Source: Actinomadura barringtoniae
Lineage (GTDB): Bacteria; Actinomycetota; Actinomycetes; Streptosporangiales; Streptosporangiaceae
Assembly: GCF_017573505.1 (NCBI RefSeq)
Contig: NZ_JAGEOJ010000015.1
Location: forward strand, 275,400-339,399
DNA: 64,000 bases
Direction of reading: 5' to 3'
Position 1 is the first letter of the stretch. Every line of letters begins with the position of its first letter. Shown here in pieces: positions 26,331-34,854 of this stretch. A program made the position numbers and the translations under genes. Below the pieces are notes generated by a model. It worked only from the letters and a program-made list of their open reading frames with translations, did not search any database and was not told the origin of the DNA.

Positions 26331-26358
26331 CGCCGGCCGGAGGGATCTCCGGCCGGCG
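26331..26358 (-). terminator. Hairpin between rpoA and rplQ
   Basis: An 11-bp perfect stem (cgccggccgga/tccggccggcg) with the loop gggatc lies about 80 bases after the rpoA stop. There is no T-tract, so it may attenuate or stabilise the message rather than end it. Confidence 0.6.
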
Positions 26359-26421
26359 AAGCGGGCCTGACGTTGGTTCACAGAGGTGAAGCTGGTCTTG
26401 CGGGTGAAGCGGTGACGCGAG

Positions 26422-26446
26422 TCAGTACTGCCTTGATCAGTACTGC
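26422..26446 (-). repeat. Direct repeat: rpoA 3' tail echoed downstream
   Basis: The ten bases that encode the rpoA end (26437-26446) are repeated perfectly at 26422-26431. The copy is in frame 15 bases beyond, so reading through the first stop would add S-R-Q-Y and meet a second stop. The real end is E-Q-Y-stop. Confidence 0.85.
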
Positions 26447-27450
26447 TCGGTCTCGGCGTACGACTGGTCGTCGTCGCCGTAGTTGTCGGCGGCTGCGCTC
26501 GGGTCGAACCCGGGCGGGGAGTCCTTGAGGGAGAGGCCCATGTCGTTGAGCTTCTGCTTGACCTCTTCGATGGACTTGGCGCCGAAATTCCTTATATCCA
26601 GAAGGTCCTGCTCGCTGCGGGCGACCAACTCGCCCACAGAGTGGATGCCCTCGCGCTTGAGGCAGTTGTAGGACCGCACCGTGAGGTTGAGCTCCTCGAT
26701 GGGCAGCGCCAGGTCCGCCGCGAGCGCGGCGTCCGTCGGCGACGGGCCCATGTCGATGCCCTCGGCCTCGACGTTGAGCTCCCGGGCCAGCCCGAACAGC
26801 TCGACGAGCGTCTTGCCGGCGGAGGCGACCGCGTCGCGCGGCAGCATCGCCTGCTTGGTCTCGACGTCGAGGATGAGGCGGTCGAAGTCGGTGCGCTGCT
26901 CGACTCGGGTCGCCTCGACCTTGTAGGTGACCTTGAGCACGGGCGAGTAGATGGAGTCGATCGGAATACGACCGATCTCCTGGCCCGGCTGCTTGTTCTG
27001 GGCGGCGGAGACGTAGCCGCGGCCGCGCTCGACCGTGAGCTCCATCTCCAGCTTGGCCTTGTTGTTGAGCGTGGCGATGTGCAGGTCCGGGTTGTGGACC
27101 TCCACGCCCGCCGGCGGCGCGATGTCGGCCGCGGTGACCTCACCGGGTCCCTGCTTGCGCAGGTACATGACCACGGGCTCGTCGTGCTCGGAGGAGACGA
27201 CCAGCTCCTTGAGGTTCAGGATGATGTCGGTGACATCCTCCTTGACCCCGGGAACGGTCGAGAACTCGTGCAGGACGCCCTCGATGCGGATGCTGGTGAC
27301 GGCCGCGCCGGGGATCGAGGAGAGCAGGGTACGGCGGAGCGAGTTGCCGATCGTGTAGCCGAAGCCAGGCTCCAGCGGCTCGATCGTGAACCGCGACCGG
27401 TACTCGTCGACCTGCTCTTCTGTGAGAGTTGGACGCTGAGCGATGAGCAT
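26437..27450 (-). CDS. rpoA: DNA-directed RNA polymerase subunit alpha
   Basis: The 337-residue alpha subunit starts polymerase assembly and contacts activators and UP elements. The N-terminal domain has RFTIEPLEPGFGYTIGNSLR and the dimerisation region. The C-terminal domain has LPIEELNLTVRSYNCLKREG and the DNA-contacting RNFGAKSIEEVKQKL. The tail ends in TEQY. It follows rpsD, as in most bacteria, with a 138-bp gap. Confidence 0.98.
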   Translation of the reverse strand: MLIAQRPTLTEEQVDEYRSRFTIEPLEPGFGYTIGNSLRRTLLSSIPGAAVTSIRIEGVLHEFSTVPGVKEDVTDIILNLKELVVSSEHDEPVVMYLRKQGPGEVTAADIAPPAGVEVHNPDLHIATLNNKAKLEMELTVERGRGYVSAAQNKQPGQEIGRIPIDSIYSPVLKVTYKVEATRVEQRTDFDRLILDVETKQAMLPRDAVASAGKTLVELFGLARELNVEAEGIDMGPSPTDAALAADLALPIEELNLTVRSYNCLKREGIHSVGELVARSEQDLLDIRNFGAKSIEEVKQKLNDMGLSLKDSPPGFDPSAAADNYGDDDQSYAETEQY

Positions 27451-27588
27451 GGGTGTTCCTTCTTCCCGCGGTGCCCGCTATTTGACACCACGTTCTAGAT
27501 ACTTCCCCGTTTCGCCGGGATCCCACCGAATCGGATGAATCGGGAGGATCCCGGCGAACACCGAGCATGTACCCAGAGTAGTCGGTGA

Positions 27589-28218
27589 CTACTTCGAGTA
27601 GAGCTCGACGATGAGCTGCTCCTGGACCGGGGCATCGATCTGCTGCCGGACCGGGAGGGAGTGCACGAGGATGCGCATGGCGCCCTCGGTCACGACGCCG
27701 AGCCACGCCGGCACCTGACGCTCGCCGGCCTCCGCGCGGGCGACCACGAACGGGGTCATCTCCAGCGACTTGGCGCGGACGGCGACGATGTCGGCCTCGC
27801 TGACCAGGAACGACGGGATGTCGACCTTGGTGCCGTTGACCATGAAGTGGCCGTGGCGGATCAGCTGGCGGGCAGCGTCGCGCGACTTGGCGAAGCCGGC
27901 CCGGTAGACGACGTTGTCGAGACGGCGCTCGAGCAGGCTGAGCAGGTTCTCACCCGTCTTGCCGCCCTGGCGGTTGGCCTCGACGTAGTAGTTGTGGAAC
28001 TGCTTCTCCAGCACGCCGTAGATGCGGCGGGCCTTCTGCTTCTCACGAAGCTGCAGCAGGTACTCGGTCTCCTTCGGCCGGCCGCGACCGTGCTCACCCG
28101 GGGGGTAAGGACGGATCTCGATCGGGCACTTGGGGCCCTCGCACTTGCTGCCCTTGAGGAACAGCTTCATCTTCTCGCGGCGGCAAAGCTTGCAGTCCGC
28201 GCCTGTGTAACGAGCCAT
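27589..28218 (-). CDS. rpsD: 30S ribosomal protein S4
   Basis: S4 starts assembly of the 5' domain of 16S rRNA. The 209-residue protein has MARYTGADCKLCRREK, with two of four N-terminal cysteines, and KCEGPKCPIE, with the other two, so it is the zinc-binding form. The S4 RNA-binding domain follows with ARQLIRHGHFMVNG. Around the stop codon, two short overlapping palindromes (27577-27600) could fold. Confidence 0.97.
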   Translation of the reverse strand: MARYTGADCKLCRREKMKLFLKGSKCEGPKCPIEIRPYPPGEHGRGRPKETEYLLQLREKQKARRIYGVLEKQFHNYYVEANRQGGKTGENLLSLLERRLDNVVYRAGFAKSRDAARQLIRHGHFMVNGTKVDIPSFLVSEADIVAVRAKSLEMTPFVVARAEAGERQVPAWLGVVTEGAMRILVHSLPVRQQIDAPVQEQLIVELYSK

Positions 28219-28239
28219 TGTTCTCTAGTCTCCTCGGCC

Positions 28240-28641
28240 TCAGACCCGGCGGCGCTTCGGCGGGCGGCAGCCGTTGTGCGGAACGGGCGTGACGTCCTGG
28301 ATCGAGCCCACCTCGAGGCCGGTCGCCTGCAGCGACCGGATGGCGGTCTCGCGGCCCGAACCCGGGCCCTTCACGAAGACGTCGACCTTCCGCATGCCGT
28401 GCTCCATGGCGCGGCGGGCGGCGGACTCGGCGGCCTGCTGGGCGGCGAACGGGGTGGACTTGCGCGAGCCCTTGAAGCCCACGTGCCCCGACGACGCCCA
28501 GGAGATCACGTTCCCGTTGGGGTCGGTGATGGAGACGATCGTGTTGTTGAACGTGCTCTTGATGTGAGCGTGCCCGTGGGCGACGTTCTTCTTTTCCTTG
28601 CGGCGCACCTTCTTGGCGCCGACCCTGCTCTTAGGAGGCAT
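28240..28641 (-). CDS. rpsK: 30S ribosomal protein S11
   Basis: S11 forms part of the mRNA exit platform. The 133-residue protein has HIKSTFNNTIVSITDPNGN, SSGHVGFKGSRKSTPFAAQ, and the end NGCRPPKRRRV. It lies in the order rpmJ-rpsM-rpsK-rpsD-rpoA with a 56-bp gap to rpsM. Confidence 0.97.
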   Translation of the reverse strand: MPPKSRVGAKKVRRKEKKNVAHGHAHIKSTFNNTIVSITDPNGNVISWASSGHVGFKGSRKSTPFAAQQAAESAARRAMEHGMRKVDVFVKGPGSGRETAIRSLQATGLEVGSIQDVTPVPHNGCRPPKRRRV

Positions 28642-28697
28642 CTGCTCTCTCTACTCTGAGGTCATCGATCCGCGTTCAGACCGAAGGTCCGTGCGGA

Positions 28698-29078
28698 CTA
28701 CTTCTTGCCGGCCTTCTTCTTGCCGGCCACGGTCTTCTTCTTGCCCTTGCGGGTACGCGCGTTGGTCTGCGTGCGCTGACCGTGCACGGGGAGACCGCGG
28801 CGGTGCCGGATCCCCTGGTAGCTACCGATCTCGATCTTGCGGCGGATGTCCGCCTGGACCTCGCGTCGGAGGTCACCCTCGATCTTGTAGTTGGCCTCGA
28901 TCCAGTCGCGGAGCTTGACCAGCTCGTCGTCGCCGAGCTGGTGGACCCGCAGATCGGGGTTCACCTCGGTGGCCTTGAGGGTCTCCTTGGCACGGGTGCG
29001 GCCGATGCCGAAGACGTAGGTGAGAGCGATCTCGATGCGCTTGTCGCGCGGGAGATCGACGCCGAGGAGGCGTGCCAT
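28698..29078 (-). CDS. rpsM: 30S ribosomal protein S13
   Basis: S13 bridges the two subunits and its tail contacts the P-site tRNA. The 126-residue product has MARLLGVDLPRDKRIEIAL, TYVFGIGRTRAKETL and HRRGLPVHGQRTQTNARTRK, and a Lys-rich tail. The start at 29078 is preceded by GAAGGGAAC. Confidence 0.97.
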   Translation of the reverse strand: MARLLGVDLPRDKRIEIALTYVFGIGRTRAKETLKATEVNPDLRVHQLGDDELVKLRDWIEANYKIEGDLRREVQADIRRKIEIGSYQGIRHRRGLPVHGQRTQTNARTRKGKKKTVAGKKKAGKK

Positions 29079-29199
29079 CGTGGGCAGTTCCCTTCATTTC
29101 GCGGAGGTGTCGACGCATTCGCGGATCCGCTCTCACCCTGCCCGGGTGGCGGCCTCGGCCTCCGTCGGTCCGAGGGTGGGTGCCCCTTCACACACTGCT

Positions 29200-29237
29200 G
29201 CCGTACGACCCGATCTTGCGATCAGAGTGCGTACGGC
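29200..29237. other. Inverted repeat in the rpmJ-rpsM gap
   Basis: gccgtacg and cgtacggc pair over a 22-base loop that itself contains gatc-ttgc-gatc. It sits in the otherwise featureless 248-bp gap 29079-29326 and may fold in the mRNA. Confidence 0.5.
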
Positions 29238-29326
29238 CTCTGTGTGCTCAGAGCTTGCGATGCGCTGGATTCAGTTGTGCGTCAGAACGCGGCTGCGAAC
29301 AGAACGCGCGGTCTGGCGCTGCCGCG

Positions 29327-29440
29327 TCAGCCCTGACGCTGCTTGTGGCGCGGGTCGCTGCAGATGACCATGACCCGGCCGTGCCGCCGAATGACGCGGC
29401 ACTTGTTGCAGATCTTCTTGACGCTCGGCTTGACCTTCAC
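29327..29440 (-). CDS. rpmJ: 50S ribosomal protein L36
   Basis: L36 is the smallest large-subunit protein. The 37 residues read MKVKPSVKKICNKCRVIR at the start and end CSDPRHKQRQG. Three cysteines and a histidine form a zinc ribbon, so this is the zinc-containing C+ form rather than the zinc-free paralogue used in zinc starvation. The start codon is GTG at 29440, with AGGAG upstream. Confidence 0.95.
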   Translation of the reverse strand: MKVKPSVKKICNKCRVIRRHGRVMVICSDPRHKQRQG

Positions 29441-29507
29441 TGGGTCTCCTAGAGGTTCAGGGTCACCCTCACGCCGCCACGCATGAGAGAGGCAACCCCA
29501 GTGATCA

Positions 29508-29729
29508 TTACTTGTAGCGGTAGACGATCCGGCCGCGCGTGAGGTCGTAGGGGCTCAGCTCCACGACGACCCGGTCGTCCGGCAGGATCCGGATGTAGTG
29601 CATCCGCATCTTGCCGCTGATGTGGGCGAGAACCTTGTGCCCGTTATCGAGTTCGACCCGGAACATGGCGTTCGGGAGAGACTCGATGACGACGCCCTCG
29701 ATCTCGATGGCCCCTTCTTTCTTGGCCAT
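29508..29729 (-). CDS. infA: Translation initiation factor IF-1
   Basis: IF-1 binds the ribosomal A site during initiation. The 73-residue S1-like OB-fold protein has MAKKEGAIEIEGVVIESLPN, HISGKMRMHYIRILPGD-like sequence (here ILPDD), and ends RIVYRYK. In many actinobacteria infA directly follows map; here 3.4 kb of other genes separates them and infA has its own promoter at 29868-29897. Confidence 0.97.
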   Translation of the reverse strand: MAKKEGAIEIEGVVIESLPNAMFRVELDNGHKVLAHISGKMRMHYIRILPDDRVVVELSPYDLTRGRIVYRYK

Positions 29730-29867
29730 GTCCTCCGCGCTTCGCTGATCGGCTCATTGGACTCGGTCCGAGAATCTCCGGGAAGGAGCAACCGGCCGCA
29801 CCCGTGCCACGCCCCCGGAAAGGGAATCGGGCTGGGATGAAGGCGGCCGACAGCGGACCGACATAGG

Positions 29868-29897
29868 AGTCTACGTCACGCGGCCGCCGAATGTGAA
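29868..29897 (-). promoter_or_regulatory. Promoter of infA
   Basis: On the minus strand, -35 TTCACA (29892-29897) and -10 TAGACT (29868-29873) are 18 bases apart, giving a leader of about 130 bases. It probably drives infA, rpmJ and the genes to rplQ. Confidence 0.65.
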
Positions 29898-29994
29898 ATT
29901 CACGCAGGATCGGAGGCCGGAGACTGCTCCCGAGTCAAGCATACAGCGCCCGCGCGTTGTACCTTTCCAGGAGAGATGACAGAGGAGGATCAGC

Positions 29995-30543
29995 ATGCCG
30001 AGCTATGACTTCGCGCTGATCCTCAGCCGTCCGTTCTACGAGGACGAACTCGATCCGCTCTTCGACCGGACGTACGGGCACGTCACCGTCTCGATCATCA
30101 GTGAGCCGCATCACGCCGAACGGCCGGGGAACGCCTCCTGCAGCTGGCAGGGCCCCAGCCTGGCCGCGGCGATCATGGACGTGGTGGCGCACGTCGAGGC
30201 CAGCGCGATGGACGTACGGGTGCACCGGGTCGAGGCCGACCCGCTCCTCACCATCCGCGACATCGCCGAGCGGGTGGGCCGCAGCACCGACTCCGTACGG
30301 CTGGCGATCACCGGCTCGCGCGGCCAGGGCGGCTTCCCGGCCTCCGAGCTCTCCTCGGCCGGCCACCGCCTGTGGCGCTGGTCCAAGGTGGCCGCCTGGT
30401 ACGACCTGGACGACCCGCAGCTCCGCGAGGCCCGTCCCACCGCCCGTGCGATCAACGGCTGGCTGGCCCTGCGCGAGGTCGTCCCCGACGTAGCCCCCGC
30501 CCCCGAGGCCATCACCAACGCCCTCTCCGCCGTAGTCGCATAA
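29995..30543 (+). CDS. Putative helix-turn-helix DNA-binding protein
   Basis: The 182-residue protein has an N-terminal alpha/beta part (residues 1-80) and a probable helix-turn-helix from about 84: LLTIRDIAERVGRSTDSVRL, then a Gly-rich turn, FPASELSSAGHRLWRWSKV and AAWYDLDDP. This resembles excisionase/MerR-like winged helices in which W-R-W-S contacts DNA backbone. The ATG at 29995 has GGAGG seven bases upstream. Target unknown. It sits at one edge of the block inserted between map and infA. Confidence 0.68.
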   Translation: MPSYDFALILSRPFYEDELDPLFDRTYGHVTVSIISEPHHAERPGNASCSWQGPSLAAAIMDVVAHVEASAMDVRVHRVEADPLLTIRDIAERVGRSTDSVRLAITGSRGQGGFPASELSSAGHRLWRWSKVAAWYDLDDPQLREARPTARAINGWLALREVVPDVAPAPEAITNALSAVVA

Positions 30544-30546
30544 CCG

Positions 30547-30609
30547 CGCCGATCTTGCTCTCATGGCCCTTTGCGGGCCCCGGCAAGGGCGCTGAGAGCA
30601 AGATCGGCG
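30547..30609. terminator. Bidirectional terminator with a 17-bp perfect stem
   Basis: cgccgatcttgctctca (30547-30563) pairs perfectly with its complement at 30593-30609, and the loop contains a second small hairpin (ggccc/gggcc). It lies between two convergent genes, four bases after one stop and seven before the other, and can serve both. Confidence 0.85.
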
Positions 30610-30615
30610 TATTTG

Positions 30616-31317
30616 CTAGGCCTTGAGCAGGTCGGACAGGCGGTAGGCGGCGGCGAACGTGCCGTACAGGATCAGGTTGTCGGTGTAGGCGTGCCTGGCG
30701 TCGTCGTAGCGTCCGGCGCAGGTGACGAGGCGGAGCTCCGGGCCGCCGGTGCCCGCCAGCACGCGCCGTTCCGGGAACTTCTCCTTCGGGACCTCCTCGG
30801 ACGAGGTGATCCTGAACACCGCGACGGTCTCGTCGGCGCGGACGACCCCGACGATGTCACCGGCCTTGAGCTCCTTGAGGCGGGCGAAGACGGCCGGGGC
30901 GGTCCTGGTGTCCAGATGTCCGACGATCACGGCCGTGCCCGGCTCCCCCGGGCTCGCCCCGGCGCCGTACCAGCCCGCGAGGTTGTGCTCGTCCACGGGC
31001 GGGGCCTCGATCGAGCCGTCGTGGCCCCGCCCGACCTCGGTCAGCGGCGCGTTCACGTTGATCTTGGGGATGGCGATCGCGGTGGGCGTGTAGCGGCCGA
31101 GGGAGGCCTGGAGCGGGGTCGGCCGTCCGGCCTCGGCGCCCGGGGCCGCGGGGTCCTGGCCGCCCGCGGCGGGGCCCGCGATGGCGGGCAGCGCCAGCTC
31201 GGGCCCGGGACGATGCCCGGTGTCGTGGCGCAGCGCGCAGCCCGTCACGACCTGCGACAGCCCCACGGCCGCGACGACCGTGCAGCGGCCGTACCGCCGC
31301 CTCCTGCGCTCATGCAC
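30616..31317 (-). CDS. Class F sortase, apparently lipid-anchored
   Basis: Sortases cleave a sorting signal and join proteins to the cell wall. The 233-residue protein has the catalytic His134 in VGHLDTRTAPAVF, Cys200 in LRLVTCAG and a candidate Arg208 before YTDNLILYG, the class F pattern. The N-terminus is Arg-rich, followed by a hydrophobic stretch ending VVTGC, a plausible lipobox with Cys27; a Pro/Ala linker follows. Its start overlaps the end of the upstream gene by eight bases. The substrate may be that neighbour, which lacks a clear LPxTG. Confidence 0.85.
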   Translation of the reverse strand: MHERRRRRYGRCTVVAAVGLSQVVTGCALRHDTGHRPGPELALPAIAGPAAGGQDPAAPGAEAGRPTPLQASLGRYTPTAIAIPKINVNAPLTEVGRGHDGSIEAPPVDEHNLAGWYGAGASPGEPGTAVIVGHLDTRTAPAVFARLKELKAGDIVGVVRADETVAVFRITSSEEVPKEKFPERRVLAGTGGPELRLVTCAGRYDDARHAYTDNLILYGTFAAAYRLSDLLKA

Positions 31318-31858
31318 GATTGCGTCGACTCCTCCACAGGGTGAATCCGGTCCCGGCGACCAGCACCAGGCTCGCCCCGATAGTGATCAGCAGGCCCCAG
31401 CTGTCCTTGGGCGCGGTCGCGTTCGCCTTCGCGGCGTGGGCCAGGCCGCCGGCGCGCGTCCCGGCGTGCGCGAGGCCGCCGCCCCCGGTGTGCGGGCCCG
31501 GGTTGGGCTCCGAGCCGTCCGAAACCTCCAGCTGTCCGGTGAACTGCTGGCCGCCCTGGCACTCCACGAGGACGTCGTACGGGCCGGGCGTCGTGCCCAT
31601 CGCGATGTCGGCCGTTCCCACCGGTCCCCGCCCGGCGCCGGCGTTGGAAGTCAGCGGAACGTCGGCGGCGGCGAACGCGCCGGAATTGGCCTTGGCGGGG
31701 TCCACGCACGAGTCGGGTGCGGTCAGGGTCACGCTTCCGCCGGGCGCCACCTTGTACGGTTCGATGTCCACGTCGTCGGCGTACGCCATCGGCCCGACGG
31801 CGAACAGGGCGACACCGGTCAACGCGGCGGCGCAGGTAGTCGATATTCTGCGGATCAT
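31310..31858 (-). CDS. Secreted protein with C-terminal membrane anchor, sortase neighbour
   Basis: The 182-residue protein has a signal peptide (about residues 1-27, ending PMAYADD). An outer domain follows with two cysteines near SCVDP and ECQGG, then a His/Gly/Ala-rich stalk. It ends with a membrane span (about 155-176) and a WRSRRNRA tail. The final layout resembles a cell-wall sorting signal, but the expected LPxTG or LAxTG is absent; the residues before the span read ATAPKDSWG. Coupled to the class F sortase by overlap. Function not known. Confidence 0.7.
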   Translation of the reverse strand: MIRRISTTCAAALTGVALFAVGPMAYADDVDIEPYKVAPGGSVTLTAPDSCVDPAKANSGAFAAADVPLTSNAGAGRGPVGTADIAMGTTPGPYDVLVECQGGQQFTGQLEVSDGSEPNPGPHTGGGGLAHAGTRAGGLAHAAKANATAPKDSWGLLITIGASLVLVAGTGFTLWRSRRNRA

Positions 31859-32052
31859 CGGTTCCCCCGGGTCGGCCCCGCCGAGATGCGGAGCCCATGA
31901 TCTTCTTGTCCCCGCGCCAAGTCGACAGCGCGGTCAATCGGACGCAAAGATCGTTCCAGTACTCCGGCCGAACGCGCGGGCCTGCGGAGTACGACTCCCC
32001 AGGTGCGTCGCCCGAGGGGCCGTGGTGTGCTTGACCTAGGGGGAGGGGATCA

Positions 32053-32865
32053 ATGGCGATCATCGCGCAGCTCAGCGACATCCATCTCGCCGCCGGAGGC
32101 GACGGCGAGGTCGACGACAACTCCGGCCCGGTGCGTGCCCTGCGGGCGGCCGTGTCGAGCCTCCTGGCGCTTCCCGCCCGCCCGGACGCCGTGGTCCTCA
32201 CCGGCGACCTGGCCGACGGCGGCCGTCCCGCCGAGTACGCCCGGCTGCACGCGCTGCTCTCGCCGCTGCCGATGGCGATCTACCCGCTGCCCGGCAACCA
32301 CGACGACCGCGACGCGCTGCGCGCCGCGTTCAAGGACCACCCGGCCGTCTTCAACACCGGCCGGACGCCGCAGGCACCGATCCAGTACGCGGTGGACGTC
32401 GCCGGGACCCGGCTGGTCTGCTGCGACACCACGGTCTCCGGCAAGCCCCACGGCGAGATGGACACCGAACGCCTCGACTGGCTCGACCTGACCCTCGCCG
32501 CCGCCCCGGACACCCCCACGGTGGTCGCCACGCACCACCCGCCGTACCGCATCGGCATCCGCTTCATCGACGACATGCGCTTCACCGAGACCGGCCGCTT
32601 CCGCGAGATCGTCGAGCGACACCCGCAGGTGGTTCGCGTGATCAGCGGGCATGTGCACCGCGGCTCGGTCGGCTCGCTCGGCCGTACGGTCAGCACGACC
32701 TGCCCGAGCACCTACCGGCAGCTGTTCCTGGATCTCACCAAGCCGGGACGCGCGGCCGTGACGGGAGAGCCCGCGGGCTTCGCCGTGCACCTGATCGAGG
32801 ACGGCGTCGCCACCACGCACTTCGTGCCGACGGGCAACTACCGCCCCCTGATGGAGGTCGAGTAA
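32053..32865 (+). CDS. CpdA-like metallophosphoesterase (putative 3',5'-cyclic-nucleotide phosphodiesterase)
   Basis: The 270-residue enzyme has the calcineurin-like metal-binding blocks in order: QLSDIHL (Asp8, His10), TGDLADGG, GNHDDRD, ATHHPPY and SGHVHRG. These are the motifs of class III cyclic nucleotide phosphodiesterases such as CpdA and Mycobacterium Rv0805. Hydrolysis of cAMP or a related phosphodiester is likely, but the family also includes general phosphoesterases. The ATG at 32053 has GGGGGAGGGG upstream. Confidence 0.85.
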   Translation: MAIIAQLSDIHLAAGGDGEVDDNSGPVRALRAAVSSLLALPARPDAVVLTGDLADGGRPAEYARLHALLSPLPMAIYPLPGNHDDRDALRAAFKDHPAVFNTGRTPQAPIQYAVDVAGTRLVCCDTTVSGKPHGEMDTERLDWLDLTLAAAPDTPTVVATHHPPYRIGIRFIDDMRFTETGRFREIVERHPQVVRVISGHVHRGSVGSLGRTVSTTCPSTYRQLFLDLTKPGRAAVTGEPAGFAVHLIEDGVATTHFVPTGNYRPLMEVE

Positions 32866-32884
32866 ACCCCGGAGGGAGCGGGGG

Positions 32885-33325
32885 TCAGCGGCGCTTGGGG
32901 CCCATGATCGTGTTGAGCAGGACCAGAACGCCCCAGGGGCCGGCGACCCACAGGAACCACGGGTAGGTGGCGCCGCTCGTCACCGCGACGATCGCCCACA
33001 CCATGAAGCACATCGCGCTGACCGAGGCCCAGCTCCCCCAGGCCGCCGCCGCGCCGTACTTGTGCAGGTCCTTGGAGTGGCCGCTGGTCGCCGGGGGCGT
33101 GCCGGTCTTCTGCGTGGCCGGGATCGGGTGAACGTGCAGGTCCTCTTCGGGGAGGTCCGCCGTCACGATCTGGAGGTCCCCGATGGTCTTGGCCGCGTAC
33201 GTGGCGTCGAGCCGCTCCTGCAGCTCGTCCATGGTGATGCGGCCCTCGGCGCTGTGCTCGCGCAGGGCGGCGGCCACGCGATCCCGGTCGGCGTCGGAGG
33301 CCCGGATGTCAGGATTCTGCGGCAT
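32885..33325 (-). CDS. DUF1707 and two-span membrane protein
   Basis: The 146-residue protein begins with a DUF1707 domain (about residues 7-59): IRASDADRDRVAAALREH, then GRITMDELQERLDATYAAKT and LADLP-like DLPEEDL. This small helical domain is frequent in actinobacterial membrane proteins. Two membrane spans follow (about 99-116 and 121-138). Function unknown. It converges with the phosphodiesterase gene and lies 33 bases before the map stop on the same strand. Confidence 0.82.
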   Translation of the reverse strand: MPQNPDIRASDADRDRVAAALREHSAEGRITMDELQERLDATYAAKTIGDLQIVTADLPEEDLHVHPIPATQKTGTPPATSGHSKDLHKYGAAAAWGSWASVSAMCFMVWAIVAVTSGATYPWFLWVAGPWGVLVLLNTIMGPKRR

Positions 33326-33358
33326 GCCCCGCCCCTTCGTGATTCCCAGTGAAAGAGC

Positions 33359-34168
33359 CTACTTGCCCAGCTTGGCGAACCACTCCCGGCCCTCGTCAAG
33401 GGCCGTGAGCACGCGGGGGCCGTCTTCGGTCACCGCGAAGGTGTGCTCGAAGTGCGCGGACGAGCGGGCGTCGGTGGTGATCACCGTCCAGCCGTCCTCC
33501 AGCTCCTCAGTGTCCTTGGTGCCGAGGTTGACCATCGGCTCCACCGCGAAGCACATCCCCACCTCCAGCACCGGGCCGTGCCCGGGCTCGCCGTGGTTGG
33601 GGATCAGCGGGTCCATGTGCATCTCGGTCCCGATGCCGTGCCCGCCGTAGCCCTCAACAATGCCGTAGCGGCCCTGAGAGCGAATGTAAGACTCGATCGC
33701 GTGCGACATGTCCGTGAGGTGCGCCCCGGCCACTCCGGCCCTCAGGCCGTGCCACAGGGACGTCTCGGTCACGTCCAGGAGCGTCTGGAGCTCCTCGGTG
33801 ACCTCGCCCACCGGAACGGTGATCGCCGAGTCGCCGTGCCAGCCCTCGACGATCGCGCCGCAGTCGATGGAGATCACGTCGCCGTCCCGCAGCACCTTCT
33901 CGGCGTTCGGGATGCCGTGCACGATCTCCTCGTTGATCGAGGCGCAGATCGTCGCCGGGAAGCCGTGGTAGCCCTTGAACGACGGGACCCCGCCGTGATC
34001 ACGGATGTTGGCCTCGGCGATGTCGTCCAGGTCCATCGTGGTGATGCCCGGCTTCACCGCCTCGCGCAGCAGCTGCAGCGTCTCGCCGACCAGCAGGCCG
34101 GCCTTCCGCATGAGCTCGATCTGCTCAGCCGTCTTCATCTGGATCGCGGGCCTGCGCCGCCTGAACAT
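33359..34168 (-). CDS. map: Methionine aminopeptidase, type I
   Basis: MetAP removes the initiator Met from new proteins. All five metal ligands are present: Asp102 and Asp113 in ISIDCGAIVEGWHGDSA, His177 in GGHGIGTEMH, Glu210 in FAVEPM, and Glu241 in AHFEHT. The 269-residue product has only a short N-terminal extension (FRRRRPAIQM) before the core. It follows adk with a 33-bp gap, the usual secY-adk-map order. Confidence 0.97.
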   Translation of the reverse strand: MFRRRRPAIQMKTAEQIELMRKAGLLVGETLQLLREAVKPGITTMDLDDIAEANIRDHGGVPSFKGYHGFPATICASINEEIVHGIPNAEKVLRDGDVISIDCGAIVEGWHGDSAITVPVGEVTEELQTLLDVTETSLWHGLRAGVAGAHLTDMSHAIESYIRSQGRYGIVEGYGGHGIGTEMHMDPLIPNHGEPGHGPVLEVGMCFAVEPMVNLGTKDTEELEDGWTVITTDARSSAHFEHTFAVTEDGPRVLTALDEGREWFAKLGK

Positions 34169-34201
34169 TGAACTTCCCCTTCTCGATCCCTCAGCGGGAA
34201 G

Positions 34202-34854
34202 TCACTTCTCCAAGGGACGCAGCGCGCCCAGCGCGCGGCTGGTGACCTCCTCGACGGGGCCGGTCGCGTCGATGCCGACCAGGATGCCCTCATCCGCATA
34301 GAACTGAACCAGCGGCGAGGTTTGTTCCGCGTAGACCTCGAGCCGGTGCCGGACGACGTCTTCCTTGTCGTCGTCGCGCTGGAAGAGCCGGCCGCCGCAG
34401 TCGTCGCAGACGTCGTCCTTCTTGTCGTCGAAGTCGACGTGCCAGATGCGCCCGCACTTCTCGCAGGTGCGCCGGCCCGACAGCCGCCGGACGACCTCGT
34501 CCTCGTCGACGACCAGCTCGAGCACGATGTCCAGCTTGGCGTCGAAGTCGGAGGTCAGCATCTTCTTGAGCGTCTCGGCCTGGGGCACGTTGCGGGGGAA
34601 GCCGTCCAGCAGGAAGCCGTCCCGGGCGTCCTCCTCGGCCAGCCGGTCGCGCACCATCGCGATGGTGACCTCGTCGGGGACCAGGTCGCCGCGGTCCATG
34701 TACTCCTTGGCCTCGCGGCCGAGCTCGGTGCCGCCGCTCACGTTGGCGCGGAAGATGTCACCTGTCGAGATCTTCGGGATGGACAGATGCGATGCGATGA
34801 ACTGGGCCTGTGTCCCCTTGCCCGCTCCCGGGGGGCCCACCAGCACGATACGCA

